Source: a bacterium (GTDB lineage Bacteria > Verrucomicrobiota > Verrucomicrobiae > JAJYAR01). From it: a DNA stretch of 5,890 bases. Each line of letters opens with the position of its first letter. The stretch's first letter is position 1. The translations under genes and the position numbers were made by a program. This document shows positions 5,450 through 5,890 of this stretch, one piece after another. The stretch spans positions 345 to 6,234 of the forward strand of contig JAJYAR010000181.1 in the NCBI GenBank assembly GCA_021779435.1, given 5' to 3'. The notes beneath the pieces were generated by a model that ran no database searches, was not told where the DNA came from, and saw only the letters and a list, made by a program, of their open reading frames with translations.

Positions 5450-5845
5450 CTACTCGGCCTTCCGCGCATCGCGCCCGAGCTGATCCTTCAGCCGGTCCAG
5501 GATGCCATTGATGAACCGCTTGGCGTCGGCGTTCGAAAACTGCTTGGAGAGGTCGATGGCCTCGTTGATCGAGACCACCGGCGGGATGTCCTTGCGGAAG
5601 ATCATCTCGAACATCGCAAGCCGCAGGATCGCGAGGTCGATCTTCGCGATGCGATCGAAGTCCCAGTTGTGGGCGAGCGTCTTGATCTGCGCATCGATGT
5701 CGGCGATGTGCTCGATCGTGCCGTGAATCAGCTCCTCGCCGAACGAGTAGTGCTCGCGCGGCTGCTCACAGTTCTCGAAAAACACGCGGAAGGTCCGCGC
5801 AATAAGGCATGGACTAGGACTTGGGCGGGTTCTGCAGCACTTCAC
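5450..5845 (-). CDS. nusB: Transcription antitermination factor NusB, N-terminus missing or replaced
   Basis: NusB binds boxA RNA together with S10 (NusE) in antitermination complexes on rRNA operons. From 5794 downwards the frame is a clear NusB: TFRVFFENCEQPREHYSFGEEL, DRIAKIDLAILRLAMFEM, then DIPPVVSINEAIDLSKQFS and RFINGILDRLKDQL. Compared with E. coli NusB (139 residues), the match begins at about residue 30. The first helix with its arginine-rich RNA-binding segment is absent. The longest frame starts at a GTG at 5845 and puts 17 unrelated residues (VKCCRTRPSPSPCLIAR) in front. That start lies inside the upstream gene, whose stop codon is at 5814. The next ATG, at 5810, is in another frame and ends after 14 codons. 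A later in-frame GTG at 5785 would leave 112 residues. Either about 70-90 bases have been lost or the sequence has an error. Identity is sure; start and function are not. Confidence 0.8.
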   Translation of the reverse strand: MKCCRTRPSPSPCLIARTFRVFFENCEQPREHYSFGEELIHGTIEHIADIDAQIKTLAHNWDFDRIAKIDLAILRLAMFEMIFRKDIPPVVSINEAIDLSKQFSNADAKRFINGILDRLKDQLGRDARKAE

Positions 5846-5888
5846 ATAGGATGTCGAGCCCTTCCTCGGCCTGAGCCAAGGTCAGGTT
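5814..5888 (-). CDS. C-terminal end of an unidentified protein, possibly a class-III aminotransferase (runs off the right edge)
   Basis: The - strand frame from the right edge to the TAG at 5814-5816 encodes 24 residues, NLTLAQAEEGLDILCEVLQ followed by NPPKS. The pattern (a short 'LT-AE' turn and then a final amphipathic helix ending in Leu-rich residues) resembles the C-terminus of acetylornithine/4-aminobutyrate type aminotransferases. So short a piece cannot prove it. Its frame reads like normal coding sequence, unlike the overlapping NusB frame. This supports it as the real upstream operon gene, with its stop just before the expected nusB start. Confidence 0.5.
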   Translation of the reverse strand, partial: NLTLAQAEEGLDILCEVLQNPPKS

Positions 5889-5890
5889 CA

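Noticed and set aside
5766..5810. ATG at 5810 as the start of nusB
   Set aside because: It is placed well after the upstream stop, but its frame reads MPYCADLPRVFREL and stops after 14 codons. It does not join the NusB frame without a frameshift or missing bases.

Overview
The window is a GC-rich chromosomal segment from a bacterium. It most likely belongs to the Verrucomicrobiota, probably the Opitutales/Opitutaceae. This placement is inference from recalled family resemblance: the style of the NusB and FtsY proteins, a DUF481 protein with an extra N-terminal beta domain, DUF4142 proteins, weak or absent Shine-Dalgarno sequences, and GTAGGAGC-type REP repeats. No rRNA, tRNA, CRISPR array, transposase or phage gene was found.

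Left part (1-1482): the 3' end of a WD40 beta-propeller gene on the + strand meets a DUF481-type outer-membrane beta-barrel gene on the - strand, tail to tail. The gap between them holds two REP-like repeats in opposite orientation. 

Middle part (1483-4373): a divergent intergenic region with a large dyad leads into three + strand genes for exported proteins. These are a divergent sialidase-like/BNR propeller protein, a small degenerate DUF4142 protein, and a larger DUF4142 protein whose helical domain sits between two serine-rich tails. The two DUF4142 genes are tandem paralogs. Each has a TANNNT box 7-8 bases before its ATG, so each may have its own promoter and a leaderless mRNA. The propeller gene is followed directly by a strong hairpin, and the last DUF4142 gene by a textbook rho-independent terminator.

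Right part (4433-5890): a - strand housekeeping operon, read right to left. It contains the end of an unidentified gene (possibly an aminotransferase), nusB (transcription antitermination) and ftsY (SRP receptor). The nusB reading frame is well conserved from its second helix on. Its usual N-terminal helix with the arginine-rich RNA-binding segment is absent, and there is no room for it before the upstream stop codon. This is either a real deletion or a sequence/assembly error.

The + strand genes share an envelope theme: four exported or surface proteins lie next to the gene for the membrane-targeting receptor FtsY. Nothing in the sequence shows that they form one pathway. I see no convincing new defence or mobile system here. 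The best leads are the truncated nusB, the DUF4142 pair with its likely leaderless promoters, and the REP pair with a compensatory base-pair change.
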